From NCBI GenBank assembly GCA_947495165.1, contig CANLXM010000001.1:682001-746000 (forward strand): 64,000 nt of DNA, read 5' to 3'. Shown one piece after another: positions 34,261 through 42,801 of the stretch; the stretch's first letter is position 1, and each line of letters starts with the position of its first letter. The translations under genes were made by a program, and so were the position numbers. The stretch is from an uncultured Cellulomonadaceae bacterium. Lineage in GTDB: Bacteria; Actinomycetota; Actinomycetes; Actinomycetales; Cellulomonadaceae. The notes under the pieces were generated by a model, which was not told the DNA's origin, made no database searches, and was given only the letters and a program-made list of their open reading frames with translations.

Positions 34261-35285
34261 GGGCCCTCCGGTGCGGTGATCCAGGCGTCGATCTCCGCCA
34301 GCACGCGTGCGCGCGTGCCGTCGCTCGCTCGGCTGGCCCGCACGGAGCCCCGGGCGAGCTCGGCGAGCTCGGCGTCGCCGAAGCCGAGGACGTCGCGTGC
34401 CGTCCGGTACTGGTCGACGAGGCGGCTGCCGAACAGGAGGGGGTCGTCCGCGCTGAGCGCGACCGTGGCCCCGGCGTCGACGAGCGTCCGCAGCGGGACC
34501 TCGTGCTCCTCGCTGTAGACGCCGAGGCTGACGTTGGAGCCGGGGCAGACCTCGAACGCGGTGCCCTGCTCCACGAGCCGCGCGAGCAGGCGGGGATCCT
34601 CGCTCGCGCGCACGCCGTGGCCGATCCGGTCGGGCTGCAGGTGCGTGACGACGTCGTGGACGTGCGCCGGGCCCAGCAGCTCGCCGCCGTGCGGCACCGC
34701 AGCGAGCCCCGCGCGTCGCGCGATCGCGAAGGCGGGAGCGAACTCGGCCGTGTCGCCGCGGCGCTCGTCGTTGCTGAGCCCGAACCCGACGACCTCCCCG
34801 GGCCCCTCGCCGGCGTAGCGCGCAGCGAGCCGTGCGAGCGTGCGAGCCTCGAGGGGGTGGCGCATGCGCGAGGACGCCACGACGACCGCGACCTCCACGC
34901 CGGTGCGATCCGACGCGGCGCGCGCCTCGTCGAGCACGATCTCGAGCGCGGGGGTGATCCCGCCGACGAACGGCGCGTAGGACGTCGGGTCGACCTGGAT
35001 CTCGAGCCGGCGCGACCCTTCGGCCGCGTCGTCCTGGGCGGCCTCGGCGACGATGCGCCGCATGTCCGCCTCGGAGCGCACGCAGGCGCGAGCGGCGTCG
35101 TACAGGCGCTGGAAGCGGAACCAGCCCCGCGCGGTCGCGGGCAGCCGCAGCGGGTCGTCGTCCTGCAGCGCGCCGGGCAGCCGGGCGCCGTACCGGCGCG
35201 CGAGGTCCTCGAGCGTATGGGGTCGCAGCGAGCCGGTGAAGTGCAGGTGGAGGTGCGCCTTGGACAGCGTGCTCAGATCCCGCAT
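34257..35285 (-). CDS. add: Adenosine deaminase
   Basis: 342 residues from ATG 35285; the GTG at 35315 is less likely because the family start (KAHLHLHFTGSLRP) is close behind the ATG. Zinc ligands: HLHLH near the N-terminus, His in PHGGELLGP near residue 215, and SADDPLLFGS near residue 285. The Glu of HGGE is the proton donor; most family members have HAGE. It deaminates adenosine to inosine. The position just upstream of trpT-secE agrees with Streptomyces order. It overlaps the kinase gene. Confidence 0.9.
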   Translation of the reverse strand: MRDLSTLSKAHLHLHFTGSLRPHTLEDLARRYGARLPGALQDDDPLRLPATARGWFRFQRLYDAARACVRSEADMRRIVAEAAQDDAAEGSRRLEIQVDPTSYAPFVGGITPALEIVLDEARAASDRTGVEVAVVVASSRMRHPLEARTLARLAARYAGEGPGEVVGFGLSNDERRGDTAEFAPAFAIARRAGLAAVPHGGELLGPAHVHDVVTHLQPDRIGHGVRASEDPRLLARLVEQGTAFEVCPGSNVSLGVYSEEHEVPLRTLVDAGATVALSADDPLLFGSRLVDQYRTARDVLGFGDAELAELARGSVRASRASDGTRARVLAEIDAWITAPEGP

Positions 35286-35366
35286 CGGACCAGTCTGCCT
35301 CAGCCGGCCGTCCACGACCTCCCGCCACCCACGAGCGGCGCGCTCCCGGCGGGGCAGGCACGACCG

Positions 35367-35396
35367 TTAGGACTTCCCTGGGCGATTGGGTACAGT
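35367..35396 (+). promoter_or_regulatory. Candidate promoter for tRNA-Trp and secE-nusG
   Basis: TTAGGA (35367-35372), an 18-base spacer and TACAGT (35391-35396). The -10 is identical to that of the rplJ promoter at 40049-40054. The tRNA starts 88 bases downstream, so the primary transcript would have a leader removed by processing. Confidence 0.5.
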
Positions 35397-35484
35397 GTCC
35401 TGTCGGTGCTTGATGTCCGTCCGGATCACCCGGTGATCGATCCTGCCCTCAGCGAGGGTCGGACGTGACGGTCGCAGTTGCCGA

Positions 35485-35557
35485 AGGGTAGTGGCGCAAT
35501 TGGTAGCGCAGCGGTCTCCAAAACCGCAGGTTGCAGGTTCGAGTCCTGTCTACCCTG
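35485..35557 (+). tRNA. tRNA-Trp (anticodon CCA)
   Basis: 73 bases. Acceptor AGGGTAG pairs with CTACCCT, followed by discriminator G. The anticodon stem GCGGT/ACCGC closes the loop CTCCAAA with CCA at 35518-35520. CCA is not encoded at the 3' end. Its place immediately upstream of secE is the usual actinobacterial order. Confidence 0.97.
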
Positions 35558-35663
35558 CGCAGCACGTCCCGGTCGGTCCAGGCCGGGGTGGTGTCGCAGG
35601 ACAATCCGGTTGGTCCAGGCGCGTGGTGGCAAGACACCGCCGAACAGACATAGGGACGTGGAC

Positions 35664-35936
35664 GTGAGCGAATCCGCCTCGGAGGCGACGAACGCTGGTG
35701 CCGTGCGCCCTGAGGCGGGCAAGGTCGGGCCTGACGGCAAGAAGCGCTCCTTCTTCGCCCGGGTCGTGCTCTTCGTCCGTCAGGTGATCGCCGAGCTCAA
35801 GAAGGTCGTGACCCCGACGCGCTCGGAGCTCATGACGTACACGCTCGTCGTCATCGCGTTCGTGGCCGTGGTCATGGTGTTCATCACCATCGTCGACTTC
35901 GGGATCGGCAAGGTCGTCCTGTGGATGTTCGGCTGA
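35664..35936 (+). CDS. secE: Preprotein translocase subunit SecE
   Basis: 90 residues from GTG 35664; a GTG two codons upstream is too close to AGGG to be used. An N-terminal Ala-rich polar part is followed by the conserved amphipathic helix (FVRQVIAELKKVVTPTRSELMTY) and one membrane helix (LVVIAFVAVVMVFITIV). It stabilises SecY in the general secretion channel. nusG follows 63 bases later. Confidence 0.96.
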   Translation: MSESASEATNAGAVRPEAGKVGPDGKKRSFFARVVLFVRQVIAELKKVVTPTRSELMTYTLVVIAFVAVVMVFITIVDFGIGKVVLWMFG

Positions 35937-35999
35937 CCTGAGTCGCCGCCCGCCCCGCACCGCAGCCCCCCGCCACCGCAGCAGAAAGCAGGTCCGCAC

Positions 36000-36782
36000 G
36001 TGTCCCAGGAATCGCTGGAGCCGACGGAAGAGATCGCCGAGGCCGACGTCCAGGCCGCCGAGAGCGCCGACGCTGAGACCGCGGTGACCGCCGAGGACGC
36101 AGACGACGCCACGGCCGAGCCGATCGAGGGCACCGAGGCTGACGCCGAGGTCGACCTCTCGGCCGAGACGCCGGACGGGTACGACGACGTCGACCCCGTC
36201 GAGGCCTTCCGCAAGGAGCTGCGCTCGCAGCCCGGCGACTGGTACGTCATCCACTCCTACGCGGGCTACGAGAACCGCGTGAAGGCGAACCTCGAGAACC
36301 GCACCCAGAGCCTCAACATGGAGGACTACATCTTCCAGGTCGAGGTGCCCATGGAGGAGGTGACCGAGATCAAGAACACGCAGAAGAAGATCGTCCGACG
36401 CGTGCGCATCCCCGGTTACGTCCTCGTGCGCATGGACCTCACGGACGAGTCCTGGGGCGCCGTCCGGCACACGCCGGGCGTCACCGGCTTCGTGGGTCAC
36501 ACCCACCAGCCCGTCCCGCTGACCTTCGACGAGGTCTACTCCATGCTGGCGCCGTCGATGGCCCCCAAGCCCGAGGCCGCGAAGTCGGCCTCGCCGAGCC
36601 GCGAGCTCCTCGTGGACTTCGAGGTGGGCGAGTCGGTCACCGTCACCGACGGTCCGTTCGAGACGCTGCCCGCCACGATCTCCGAGATCAACATCGAGTC
36701 CCAGAAGCTCAAGGTGCTGGTCTCCATCTTCGGCCGGGAGACCCCGGTCGAGCTCGCGTTCAACCAGGTCGCCAAGATCTGA
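36000..36782 (+). CDS. nusG: Transcription termination/antitermination factor NusG
   Basis: 260 residues from GTG 36000. An acidic, Ala/Glu-rich N-terminal extension of ~75 residues precedes the NGN domain ([22 protein letters not shown] split by length). The KOW domain is at the C-terminus ([19 protein letters not shown], ending AFNQVAKI). It binds RNA polymerase and links it to ribosomes or Rho. The extension is typical of actinobacteria. Confidence 0.97.
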   Translation: MSQESLEPTEEIAEADVQAAESADAETAVTAEDADDATAEPIEGTEADAEVDLSAETPDGYDDVDPVEAFRKELRSQPGDWYVIHSYAGYENRVKANLENRTQSLNMEDYIFQVEVPMEEVTEIKNTQKKIVRRVRIPGYVLVRMDLTDESWGAVRHTPGVTGFVGHTHQPVPLTFDEVYSMLAPSMAPKPEAAKSASPSRELLVDFEVGESVTVTDGPFETLPATISEINIESQKLKVLVSIFGRETPVELAFNQVAKI

Positions 36783-36855
36783 TCGTTGCGCGCGAGCGCT
36801 GCAACCGGGTCATCGCCCACGGCGTCGGCCCACTCAACAAGAAGGAAGTACCCGC

Positions 36856-37287
36856 ATGCCCCCGAAGAAGAAGGTCTCTGGCCTCATCAAGCTCCAGATC
36901 AACGCTGGCGCGGCCAACCCCGCGCCGCCGATCGGCCCCGCGCTCGGTCAGCACGGCGTCAACATCATGGAGTTCTGCAAGGCGTACAACGCCGCGACCG
37001 AGTCGCAGCGCGGCAACGTGATCCCCGTCGAGATCACCGTCTACGAGGACCGTTCGTTCACGTTCATCCTCAAGACGCCGCCGGCCGCCGAGCTCATCAA
37101 GAAGGCCGCGGGCGTCGACAAGGGCTCCGCGACGCCGCACACGGTCAAGGTCGCCAAGATCACCGCCGACCAGGTCCGTGAGATCGCCCAGACCAAGATG
37201 GACGACCTCAACGCCAACGACATCGAGGCTGCCGCCAAGATCGTCGCCGGCACCGCCCGCTCCATGGGCATCACCGTCGAGGGCTGA
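36856..37287 (+). CDS. rplK: 50S ribosomal protein L11
   Basis: 143 residues from ATG 36856, preceded by AAGGAAGTACCCGC. Conserved motifs: [21 protein letters not shown] near the N-terminus, [12 protein letters not shown] and the C-terminal RNA-binding [21 protein letters not shown] region. It binds the 23S rRNA GTPase-associated centre with L10/L12. A small inverted repeat GTTGC/GCAAC lies in the gap after nusG. Confidence 0.98.
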   Translation: MPPKKKVSGLIKLQINAGAANPAPPIGPALGQHGVNIMEFCKAYNAATESQRGNVIPVEITVYEDRSFTFILKTPPAAELIKKAAGVDKGSATPHTVKVAKITADQVREIAQTKMDDLNANDIEAAAKIVAGTARSMGITVEG

Positions 37288-37379
37288 GGCCCTCCGGCCC
37301 GTCCGGGCCAATCCGCACCACGAGTGGCAGGGTCCGCGCGGACCCACCGACCACGACTGCTCAGCTGAAGGAGAAGCAG

Positions 37380-38096
37380 ATGGCAACGCGCAGCAAGGCG
37401 TACCGCAACGCCGCAGAGAAGATCGACCGCGAGAACCTGTACCACCCCGTCGAGGCCGTGCGCCTCGCCAAGGAGACCGCCGTCGCGAAGTTCGACTCGA
37501 CCGTCGAGGTCGCGTTCCGCCTCGGTGTCGACCCGCGCAAGGCGGACCAGATGGTCCGCGGCACGGTCAACCTGCCCCACGGCACCGGCAAGACGGCCCG
37601 CGTCATCGTGTTCGCGAACGGCGAGAAGGCCGACGCCGCACGTGCCGCCGGCGCTGACGAGGTCGGCGGCGACGACCTGATCGAGAAGGTCGCTGCGGGC
37701 TACACCGACTTCGACGCCGCGGTCGCGACGCCGGACCTCATGGGCAAGGTCGGTCGACTCGGCAAGGTCCTCGGCCCCCGTGGTCTGATGCCGAACCCGA
37801 AGACGGGCACCGTCACGATGGACGTCGCGAAGGCCGTCGAGGACATCAAGGGCGGAAAGATCGAGTTCCGCGTCGACAAGCACGCGAACCTGCACTTCAT
37901 CATCGGGAAGGTCTCCTTCACCGAGACCCAGCTGGTGGAGAACTACGCCGCGGCGATCGACGAGGTCCTGCGTCTGAAGCCGTCGTCCTCGAAGGGCCGC
38001 TACATCACGAAGGCGACCATGTCGACGACGAACGGCCCGGGCATCCCGCTCGACCAGAGCAAGACGACCAAGCTGCTCGAGGCCGACGAGGCCTGA
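37380..38096 (+). CDS. rplA: 50S ribosomal protein L1
   Basis: 238 residues from ATG 37380 after GAAGGAGAAGC. The signature [16 protein letters not shown] lies near residue 130 and the N-terminal [19 protein letters not shown] is typical. L1 forms the stalk at the E site and represses its own operon by binding mRNA. It is the last gene before the strong terminator at 38128-38167. Confidence 0.98.
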   Translation: MATRSKAYRNAAEKIDRENLYHPVEAVRLAKETAVAKFDSTVEVAFRLGVDPRKADQMVRGTVNLPHGTGKTARVIVFANGEKADAARAAGADEVGGDDLIEKVAAGYTDFDAAVATPDLMGKVGRLGKVLGPRGLMPNPKTGTVTMDVAKAVEDIKGGKIEFRVDKHANLHFIIGKVSFTETQLVENYAAAIDEVLRLKPSSSKGRYITKATMSTTNGPGIPLDQSKTTKLLEADEA

Positions 38097-38127
38097 GCCG
38101 ACCGGGGCGCACGAACCCCGCTGGTCC

Positions 38128-38167
38128 ACGAAGACGACCGTCCTCTCCAGAGGGCGGTCGTCTTCGT
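38128..38167 (+). terminator. Terminator after rplK-rplA
   Basis: Arms 38128-38140 and 38155-38167 pair perfectly (13 bp). The 14-base loop itself holds a smaller CCTCT/AGAGG hairpin. It lies 31 bases after the rplA stop and separates the rplKA operon from the lipoprotein genes. No T-run follows. Confidence 0.8.
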
Positions 38168-38248
38168 CGTGGGGTGGGCAAGGCCACACCGGATCCGGCG
38201 AAAGTCCCGGTTTCGTGCACGGGCGCGCGGCTAGGGTGGACGAGCGAA

Positions 38249-38375
38249 CCGGTGACCTGAGCTCCCGTGACCGCGCACCGGCCCTAGGCCCAGGCGCGAC
38301 GGCTGGCGGGCACCCCCATCGCTCCCGCCCGCCAGCGCTCCGCAGCGGCTTCACGTCGCCCGGCGTCGCGCCTGG
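38249..38375 (+). promoter_or_regulatory. Highly structured 5' leader of the tandem lipoprotein genes
   Basis: The 250 bases upstream of the first lipoprotein hold nested perfect stems. The outer stem pairs 38290-38301 with 38364-38375 (12 bp). Directly inside, 38302-38311 pairs with 38327-38336 (10 bp, 15-base loop). A small GCT/AGC hairpin lies in between, so the form is a three-way junction. A 5' stem CCGGTG/CACCGG (38249-38254, 38276-38281) precedes it. TAGGGT at 38232-38237 is a possible -10. No known riboswitch class was matched. Confidence 0.5.
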
Positions 38376-38417
38376 TGCGTCCGATCCCGGCGCGGGGGCC
38401 GTAGAGAGAGAAGCACT

Positions 38418-39182
38418 GTGAACAAGACCCCGGTGGGTGCGCTCGGCGCGCTCGTAGTCCTGACCGGCCTGCTGACGGGCTGCGCGAGCGAGGAGGCGAC
38501 CGCTCCGGCCGCCCCGACCGCCGCAGCGACGACGACGGAGCCAGTGCGCGAGACCGTGTTCGAGGAGTTTCTCGTCCTGGGCGACGCGCCGGACGGCGAC
38601 GCAGCACCGCTCTGGGCGGGCCGCCTCGACTCGCTCGCTTACTACGTGACGGCGTCCGAGGACTTCAAGGCGACCTTCTCGGGCCCCGACATGTTCGTGT
38701 TCAACCAGCTCGCTGGCCAGTACTTCGTCGAGCAGGTCGTGGACTCGGAGGTGATCGACTCGACGGACGCCGACGAGGTGCGCGAGCACGGCACCGGGCT
38801 CAGCGAGCTGCTGACGGCGGAGCTCGCTACCGAGCTGGCCGCGGCCCAGCCCGAGGGCGACGACGCGCTGTTCCCGAGCGCCCTGGGCTCGGACGCGACG
38901 ACCGCCGACCCGGCACGCGAGACGGTCTCCGGCACCCGGTTCGCGTCCGTCGACGTCGCGCTGACCGCGCTCGAGGTCACCGAGGACGGCGAGCGTCCCG
39001 TGCTCGTCTACGAGGCGACCACCGTGCGCCCCGTCCTCGACGCCGCAGGCGCTGCGCTCGACGAGCACCGCGTGATCGCCGGGACGTTCGAGCTCGACGA
39101 CGTCGACGGTCAGTGGCGGATCAGCAGCGTCGACACGGAGATCGCGACGCAGACGACCGCGCCGGGCGCACCGCTCAGCTGA
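38418..39182 (+). CDS. Lipoprotein of unknown function, tandem copy 1
   Basis: 254 residues from GTG 38418 after AGAGAGAAGCAC. The signal peptide ends in lipobox LLTGC. A Thr/Ala linker precedes a globular domain with ETVFEEFLVLG, YFVEQVVDSEVID, SELLTAELA and the C-terminal RPVLVYEATTVRPVL and GQWRISSVDTE. The next gene repeats these in order. The fold is unknown. Its place between rplA and rplJ is unusual. Confidence 0.8.
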   Translation: MNKTPVGALGALVVLTGLLTGCASEEATAPAAPTAAATTTEPVRETVFEEFLVLGDAPDGDAAPLWAGRLDSLAYYVTASEDFKATFSGPDMFVFNQLAGQYFVEQVVDSEVIDSTDADEVREHGTGLSELLTAELATELAAAQPEGDDALFPSALGSDATTADPARETVSGTRFASVDVALTALEVTEDGERPVLVYEATTVRPVLDAAGAALDEHRVIAGTFELDDVDGQWRISSVDTEIATQTTAPGAPLS

Positions 39183-39216
39183 TCCCGCGACAGGCGGACG
39201 AGAGAGAGAAACCACT

Positions 39217-39972
39217 GTGCAGACGAGACATGTGAGTGCGCTGGGCGCGCTCGTGCTCATCGCCGGGCTCGTGTCGGGGTGCGCGAGCGAGGAAGGCGGC
39301 CGTCCGGCTGCCAACCTGACGGCGGGGGCCGCGCGTGAGACGGTCTTCGAGGACTTCATCGTCGTCGGGGAGGACCCGGGTGACGGCGGGCCTCGTGCGC
39401 TCGGCGCCAGCGAGCTGGACGCGCTGCTCGCGGCTGCGGTCGTCGCGGACGAGTTCCCGTCGTCGCTCACGGACGACGACAGGCGCGCGATGAACGACGT
39501 CGCGGGGCGGTACTTCCTCGAGCAGGTCGTGGACTCGGAGGTGCTTGACGTCAAGGACGTCGACGCGATCCGCGCGCACGCGCTGGTCGGCAGCGAGCTG
39601 CTCACGCCCGAGCTCGCAGCTGAGCTGGCCGCCGCGGAGCCGCGCTGGGACGACGTGCTCTTCCCGACCAACCTCGGCGCGGTCGGCATGACCGCGGACC
39701 CGGGGCGGGACACGGTCGCGGGGACCCGGTACGCGTCCGTCGACCTGGTGCTCTCCCGGTTCGCCGTGGCGGAGGATCAGGTGCGACCGGTGCTGGTGTA
39801 CCAGGCGGACACCGTGCGGCCGGTCCTCGGGGCGGCGGGGGAGCCCGTGGACGAGCACCGGACCATCATCGGCACGTTCACCATGGACCAGGTGGAAGGG
39901 CAGTGGCGGATCAGTGACATCGCCACCGAGCTCACCACGGCGACGTCGGCGCCTGGGAAGTCGCTCGGCTGA
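39217..39972 (+). CDS. Lipoprotein of unknown function, tandem copy 2
   Basis: 251 residues from GTG 39217, 34 bases after copy 1. Lipobox LVSGC. It shares ETVFEDFIVVG, YFLEQVVDSEVLD, GSELLTPELA, GTRYASVDLVL, RPVLVYQADTVRPVL and GQWRISDIATE with copy 1, with no large gap. Even the ribosome site (AGAGAGAA) is repeated, so the duplication included the leader of the gene. A strong terminator follows. Confidence 0.8.
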   Translation: MQTRHVSALGALVLIAGLVSGCASEEGGRPAANLTAGAARETVFEDFIVVGEDPGDGGPRALGASELDALLAAAVVADEFPSSLTDDDRRAMNDVAGRYFLEQVVDSEVLDVKDVDAIRAHALVGSELLTPELAAELAAAEPRWDDVLFPTNLGAVGMTADPGRDTVAGTRYASVDLVLSRFAVAEDQVRPVLVYQADTVRPVLGAAGEPVDEHRTIIGTFTMDQVEGQWRISDIATELTTATSAPGKSLG

Positions 39973-39990
39973 CCCTGCGGGCCTCACAGA

Positions 39991-40027
39991 TGACGACGCG
40001 AGCCGAGCCGGCTCGCGTCGTCATTTG
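39991..40027 (+). terminator. Rho-independent terminator after the lipoprotein pair
   Basis: Perfect 15-bp arms, 39991-40005 and 40009-40023, with a 3-base loop, then TTTGT. This is the strongest intrinsic terminator in the window. The rplJ promoter begins directly after it. Confidence 0.92.
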
Positions 40028-40054
40028 TCTCCGGCCGCACGGATGCCTTACAGT
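40025..40054 (+). promoter_or_regulatory. rplJ-rplL promoter
   Basis: -35 TTGTCT (40025-40030), 18-base spacer, -10 TACAGT (40049-40054). It begins at the T-run of the preceding terminator. Transcription would start near 40061, at the beginning of the L10 leader. Confidence 0.7.
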
Positions 40055-40060
40055 TGCCGA

Positions 40061-40267
40061 GTTACCAAAGACCGCTGGTCGTCGTGCGCTGCCCTGAGGG
40101 TGGCAATCGGCCGAAGCTCCGCCAAGGCGGGGTCCAGCGCAGGTGAGAGATCATGACGGCCTCCGGGTCGGCCACGAGCCTCGCGCCTGCGCGGGGCTCT
40201 TTTCCTTTGTGGGGACGGTTCGCCTCTCGGGGTGGACGACGGCGGGACCACCATCGGAAGGATTGCC
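40061..40267 (+). promoter_or_regulatory. L10 leader of rplJ-rplL, with an attenuator hairpin
   Basis: About 200 untranslated bases precede rplJ. The 5' part (40061-40140) holds the kind of ACCAAAGACCGCTGG and GGTGGCAATC segments I expect in actinobacterial L10 leaders, where L10(L12)4 binds. At 40176-40185 and 40190-40199 a 10-bp stem (one wobble pair) is followed by TTTTCCTTT, a possible attenuator. L10 binding to the leader is known to limit expression in other bacteria. Confidence 0.7.
40176..40206 (+). terminator. Attenuator hairpin within the L10 leader
   Basis: GAGCCTCGCG pairs with CGCGGGGCTC around a CCTG loop, with a T-rich tail. It lies 62 bases before the rplJ start, so it can stop transcription before the coding region unless an alternative fold forms. 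Confidence 0.65.
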
Positions 40268-40798
40268 ATGGCGAGGCCGGACAAGGCAGCCGCAGTCGCA
40301 GAGCTCACGGACCTGTTCCGCGAGTCGAACGCTGCCGTGCTGACCGAGTACCGCGGGCTCACCGTCGCCCAGCTCAAGCAGCTGCGGCGGTCGCTCAGCG
40401 GCAACGCAACCTACGCCGTGGTGAAGAACACGCTGACCTCGATCGCGGCCAAGGAGGCCGGCGTCCAGCTCGACGACGCTGACCTCGCTGGACCGTCGGC
40501 TATCGCCTTCGTGACCGGGGACCCGGTCGAGGCTGCCAAGGGTCTGCGTGACTTCGCCAAGGCGAACCCCCAGCTGGTCATCAAGGCCGGTGTCCTCGAC
40601 GGACGCCCGCTGACCGCTGAGGAGATCAACAAGCTCGCGGACCTGGAGTCGCGCGAGGTGCTGCTGGCGAAGGCTGCCGGCGCGTTCAAGGCGTCGCTCT
40701 TCGGTGCGGCGTACCTCTTCACGGCCCCCGCATCGAAGGCCGTGCGCACGATCGACGCCCTGCGCGAGAAGCAGGCTTCGCAGGAAAGCGCGGCCTGA
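40268..40798 (+). CDS. rplJ: 50S ribosomal protein L10
   Basis: 176 residues from ATG 40268, after GGAAGGATTGCC; an upstream in-frame ATG (40232) is not conserved. Motifs: [39 protein letters not shown] and [14 protein letters not shown]. The C-terminal helix binds L7/L12 dimers. The protein feeds back on its own leader. Confidence 0.97.
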   Translation: MARPDKAAAVAELTDLFRESNAAVLTEYRGLTVAQLKQLRRSLSGNATYAVVKNTLTSIAAKEAGVQLDDADLAGPSAIAFVTGDPVEAAKGLRDFAKANPQLVIKAGVLDGRPLTAEEINKLADLESREVLLAKAAGAFKASLFGAAYLFTAPASKAVRTIDALREKQASQESAA

Positions 40799-40871
40799 GC
40801 CTCACCGCTCAGCGCCACGCCACCACCCCACTCTCTGCTTCACGCAGGACAACTAGGAAGGAACGCCGCTC

Positions 40872-41261
40872 ATGGCGAAGCTCAGCACCGAAGAGCTCAT
40901 CGAGGCTTTCAAGGAACTGACCCTCATCGAGCTCTCCGAGTTCGTGAAGGCATTCGAGGAGACCTTTGAGGTCACCGCTGCGGCTCCGGCCGCCGTCGCT
41001 GTCGCCGGCCCCGCCGGTGGCGGTGCCGCTGCCGAGGCCGAGGAGGAGAAGGACGAGTTCGACGTCGTCCTCGAGGCCGCTGGCGACAAGAAGATCCAGG
41101 TCATCAAGGAGGTGCGTGCCCTCACGAGCCTCGGCCTGAAGGAGGCCAAGGACCTCGTTGACGGCGCTCCCAAGAACGTCCTCGAGGGCGTCAACAAGGA
41201 GACCGCGGAGAAGGCCAAGGCGGCGCTCGAGGGCGCTGGCGCGACCATCACCCTCAAGTGA
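40872..41261 (+). CDS. rplL: 50S ribosomal protein L7/L12
   Basis: 129 residues from ATG 40872 after AGGAAGGAACGCC. The N-terminal dimerisation helices ([21 protein letters not shown]), Ala-rich hinge, and C-terminal domain ([31 protein letters not shown]) are all present. It recruits translation GTPases. It is followed by a strong terminator. Confidence 0.98.
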   Translation: MAKLSTEELIEAFKELTLIELSEFVKAFEETFEVTAAAPAAVAVAGPAGGGAAAEAEEEKDEFDVVLEAAGDKKIQVIKEVRALTSLGLKEAKDLVDGAPKNVLEGVNKETAEKAKAALEGAGATITLK

Positions 41262-41290
41262 TCGCTGCCCCTCGGGGCGCTTGATCGCTG

Positions 41291-41325
41291 ACGAAGCCCG
41301 TACCCCTGGTGGGTGCGGGCTTCGT
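41291..41325 (+). terminator. Terminator after rplJ-rplL
   Basis: Fifteen-base arms 41291-41305 and 41311-41325 pair with one G-T wobble around the loop CTGGT. It lies 29 bases after the rplL stop and ends the ribosomal operon before the zinc-ribbon/pilus block. Confidence 0.85.
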
Positions 41326-41433
41326 CGCGTCCGGGCCGCCCGCAGTGCGTGGGCACGACCGCGGGCACGGCGTCCTACTGCCAGCCCCGCGAGCTGAGGG
41401 CTGGGGTCCGGTGTCCGTCGCCGCGGTCCTGGG

Positions 41434-42513
41434 CTAAGCGCGCATCTTCATGAAGAGGAGCGTGGCGATGATGACGACGGCGAACATCGCCGCGACCGTG
41501 AGCACCATCTTGACGCGGTTGACGGGGAACTTGCCGTACACGGCACCGGTCTGGCCGCTGATGACGATGGGCCACCGCTTGCCGGCGAACATGAAGGTCA
41601 TCATCCACACGGGCACGAGGACGAGCCGGAACGTGATCGCGGAGTACGCGGTCTGCAGGTGCTCGATCTTCTGCCGATCGCCGCCGATCGCCCGCGTGAC
41701 GTCTCCCCGGATCTGCCCGGCCACCCTGCCCTTGGCGCCCTCGACGGCATCGGTGGGATCGATGTCGTAGCGGGCGGTGGAGAACCCCGCCAGGTACTCG
41801 GGCTGGTACGCCACGAGATCGTCCGCCTTGAGGGTGGAGAACGCGACGGTGAGGTCGAGGTCCTGCTCCTTGCCCGGCACGAACGTGTCGTCGAACCTGC
41901 GGGTGAGGGTGCCGGACTGGTCGGACCAGTTGGTGGTCGTCTCTGTCCCGCCGTTCGGCCGGCGCTCCTCGTGGTCGACGCCGCGCTTGCCCGCCCACTG
42001 GGTCTCGGTGTCGGTGCTGACGCTCCAGTAGGGCAGGTACGTCCCCACGAGGGACTCCTCGGCGTTCACCTTCTTGAGCGCCTTGACCCCGAAGAACTGG
42101 TGGCCGACCCAGCGCCGGAACTTCTCCTTCGCGGTGGCGGCGGTGACCGAGAACGGAAGCACGGCGTCGGGCATCACCATGCCGGGTGCGGCGGAGAGCG
42201 CGACGAGGTGGGACGCGCAGAACTGACAGGTCGTTGCCACCGAGTCGCTGTCGGTGAGAGCGCCGCAGCCCTCGCATCGCATGGTGACGGTGGTGGGCGC
42301 GGTCGCTGCACCGGCAGCGTGCTCAGCCGCCCACGCGTCGTACGACCGACCCGCGGCGATGTCGGCCTCCTCGAACACCAGGTTGGTCCCGCAGCTGCCG
42401 CACTGCAGCGATGTCGTGCCCGGCACGTAGGCGAGCTGGGCGCTGCACGTCGGGCAACTCGTCATCAGGTGGTCGGCTGACGGGTCGGGGGAGACTGCGT
42501 CGGGGGAGGTCAT
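41434..42513 (-). CDS. Zinc-ribbon membrane protein, copy 1
   Basis: 359 residues from ATG 42513 with GGAGCTAGGAC upstream. Two zinc ribbons open the protein: CPTC with CGSC (about 18-38), then CEGC with CQFC (about 75-98). A beta-rich domain follows (VNAEESLVGTYLPYWSVS near residue 150, YQPEYLAGFSTARYDIDP near 245). The C-terminal ~90 residues hold two hydrophobic spans, the last VLTVAAMFAVVIIATLLFM. It is paralogous to the gene at 43658-44752. Databases often label such proteins TFIIB-type zinc ribbon; a function is not known to me. Confidence 0.8.
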   Translation of the reverse strand: MTSPDAVSPDPSADHLMTSCPTCSAQLAYVPGTTSLQCGSCGTNLVFEEADIAAGRSYDAWAAEHAAGAATAPTTVTMRCEGCGALTDSDSVATTCQFCASHLVALSAAPGMVMPDAVLPFSVTAATAKEKFRRWVGHQFFGVKALKKVNAEESLVGTYLPYWSVSTDTETQWAGKRGVDHEERRPNGGTETTTNWSDQSGTLTRRFDDTFVPGKEQDLDLTVAFSTLKADDLVAYQPEYLAGFSTARYDIDPTDAVEGAKGRVAGQIRGDVTRAIGGDRQKIEHLQTAYSAITFRLVLVPVWMMTFMFAGKRWPIVISGQTGAVYGKFPVNRVKMVLTVAAMFAVVIIATLLFMKMRA

Positions 42514-42684
42514 TGTCCTAGCTCCTTCGGATGGCGGGCAGATCGGTCGAGCAGGGTCGCGCTGGTCGAGAACGCACGTCCGAGGCTGGTCAGCGCTGGG
42601 GCCGACGAACATCGGGACGATAGCAAGGACTAGGGAGCCCGTGGATGCCGCCGGCCCGCCCAGCAGGCTGTGGTTGCCCCCGCG

Positions 42685-42702
42685 CAGTCTGTGAACAGAC
42701 TG
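42685..42702. promoter_or_regulatory. Perfect palindrome CAGTCTGT-GA-ACAGACTG in a divergent promoter region
   Basis: Eight-base perfect arms with a 2-base centre, in the 288-base gap between zinc-ribbon copy 1 (minus) and lipoprotein copy 1 (plus). It lies about 60 bases before the probable lipoprotein start and is followed directly by TGATAG, a possible -10. It may be an operator. The rest of the gap shows no other clear element. Confidence 0.55.
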
Positions 42703-42801
42703 ATAGCGTGCCATCGCCGCGCGGACGTCGGCGCTCAGAACCAATGAAGGAGTTGACCGGTAAGACATTCCCTTGCGGCGCTTGCCACCGCTCTCGTTGC
42801 G

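Noticed and set aside
32689..34518. 609-residue plus-strand frame across the two-component genes
   Set aside because: Antisense to the kinase and regulator, which have full domain sets.
38249..38375. ydaO/c-di-AMP riboswitch
   Set aside because: Some GAACCGG-type bases recall it, but the conserved core and pseudoknot were not found.
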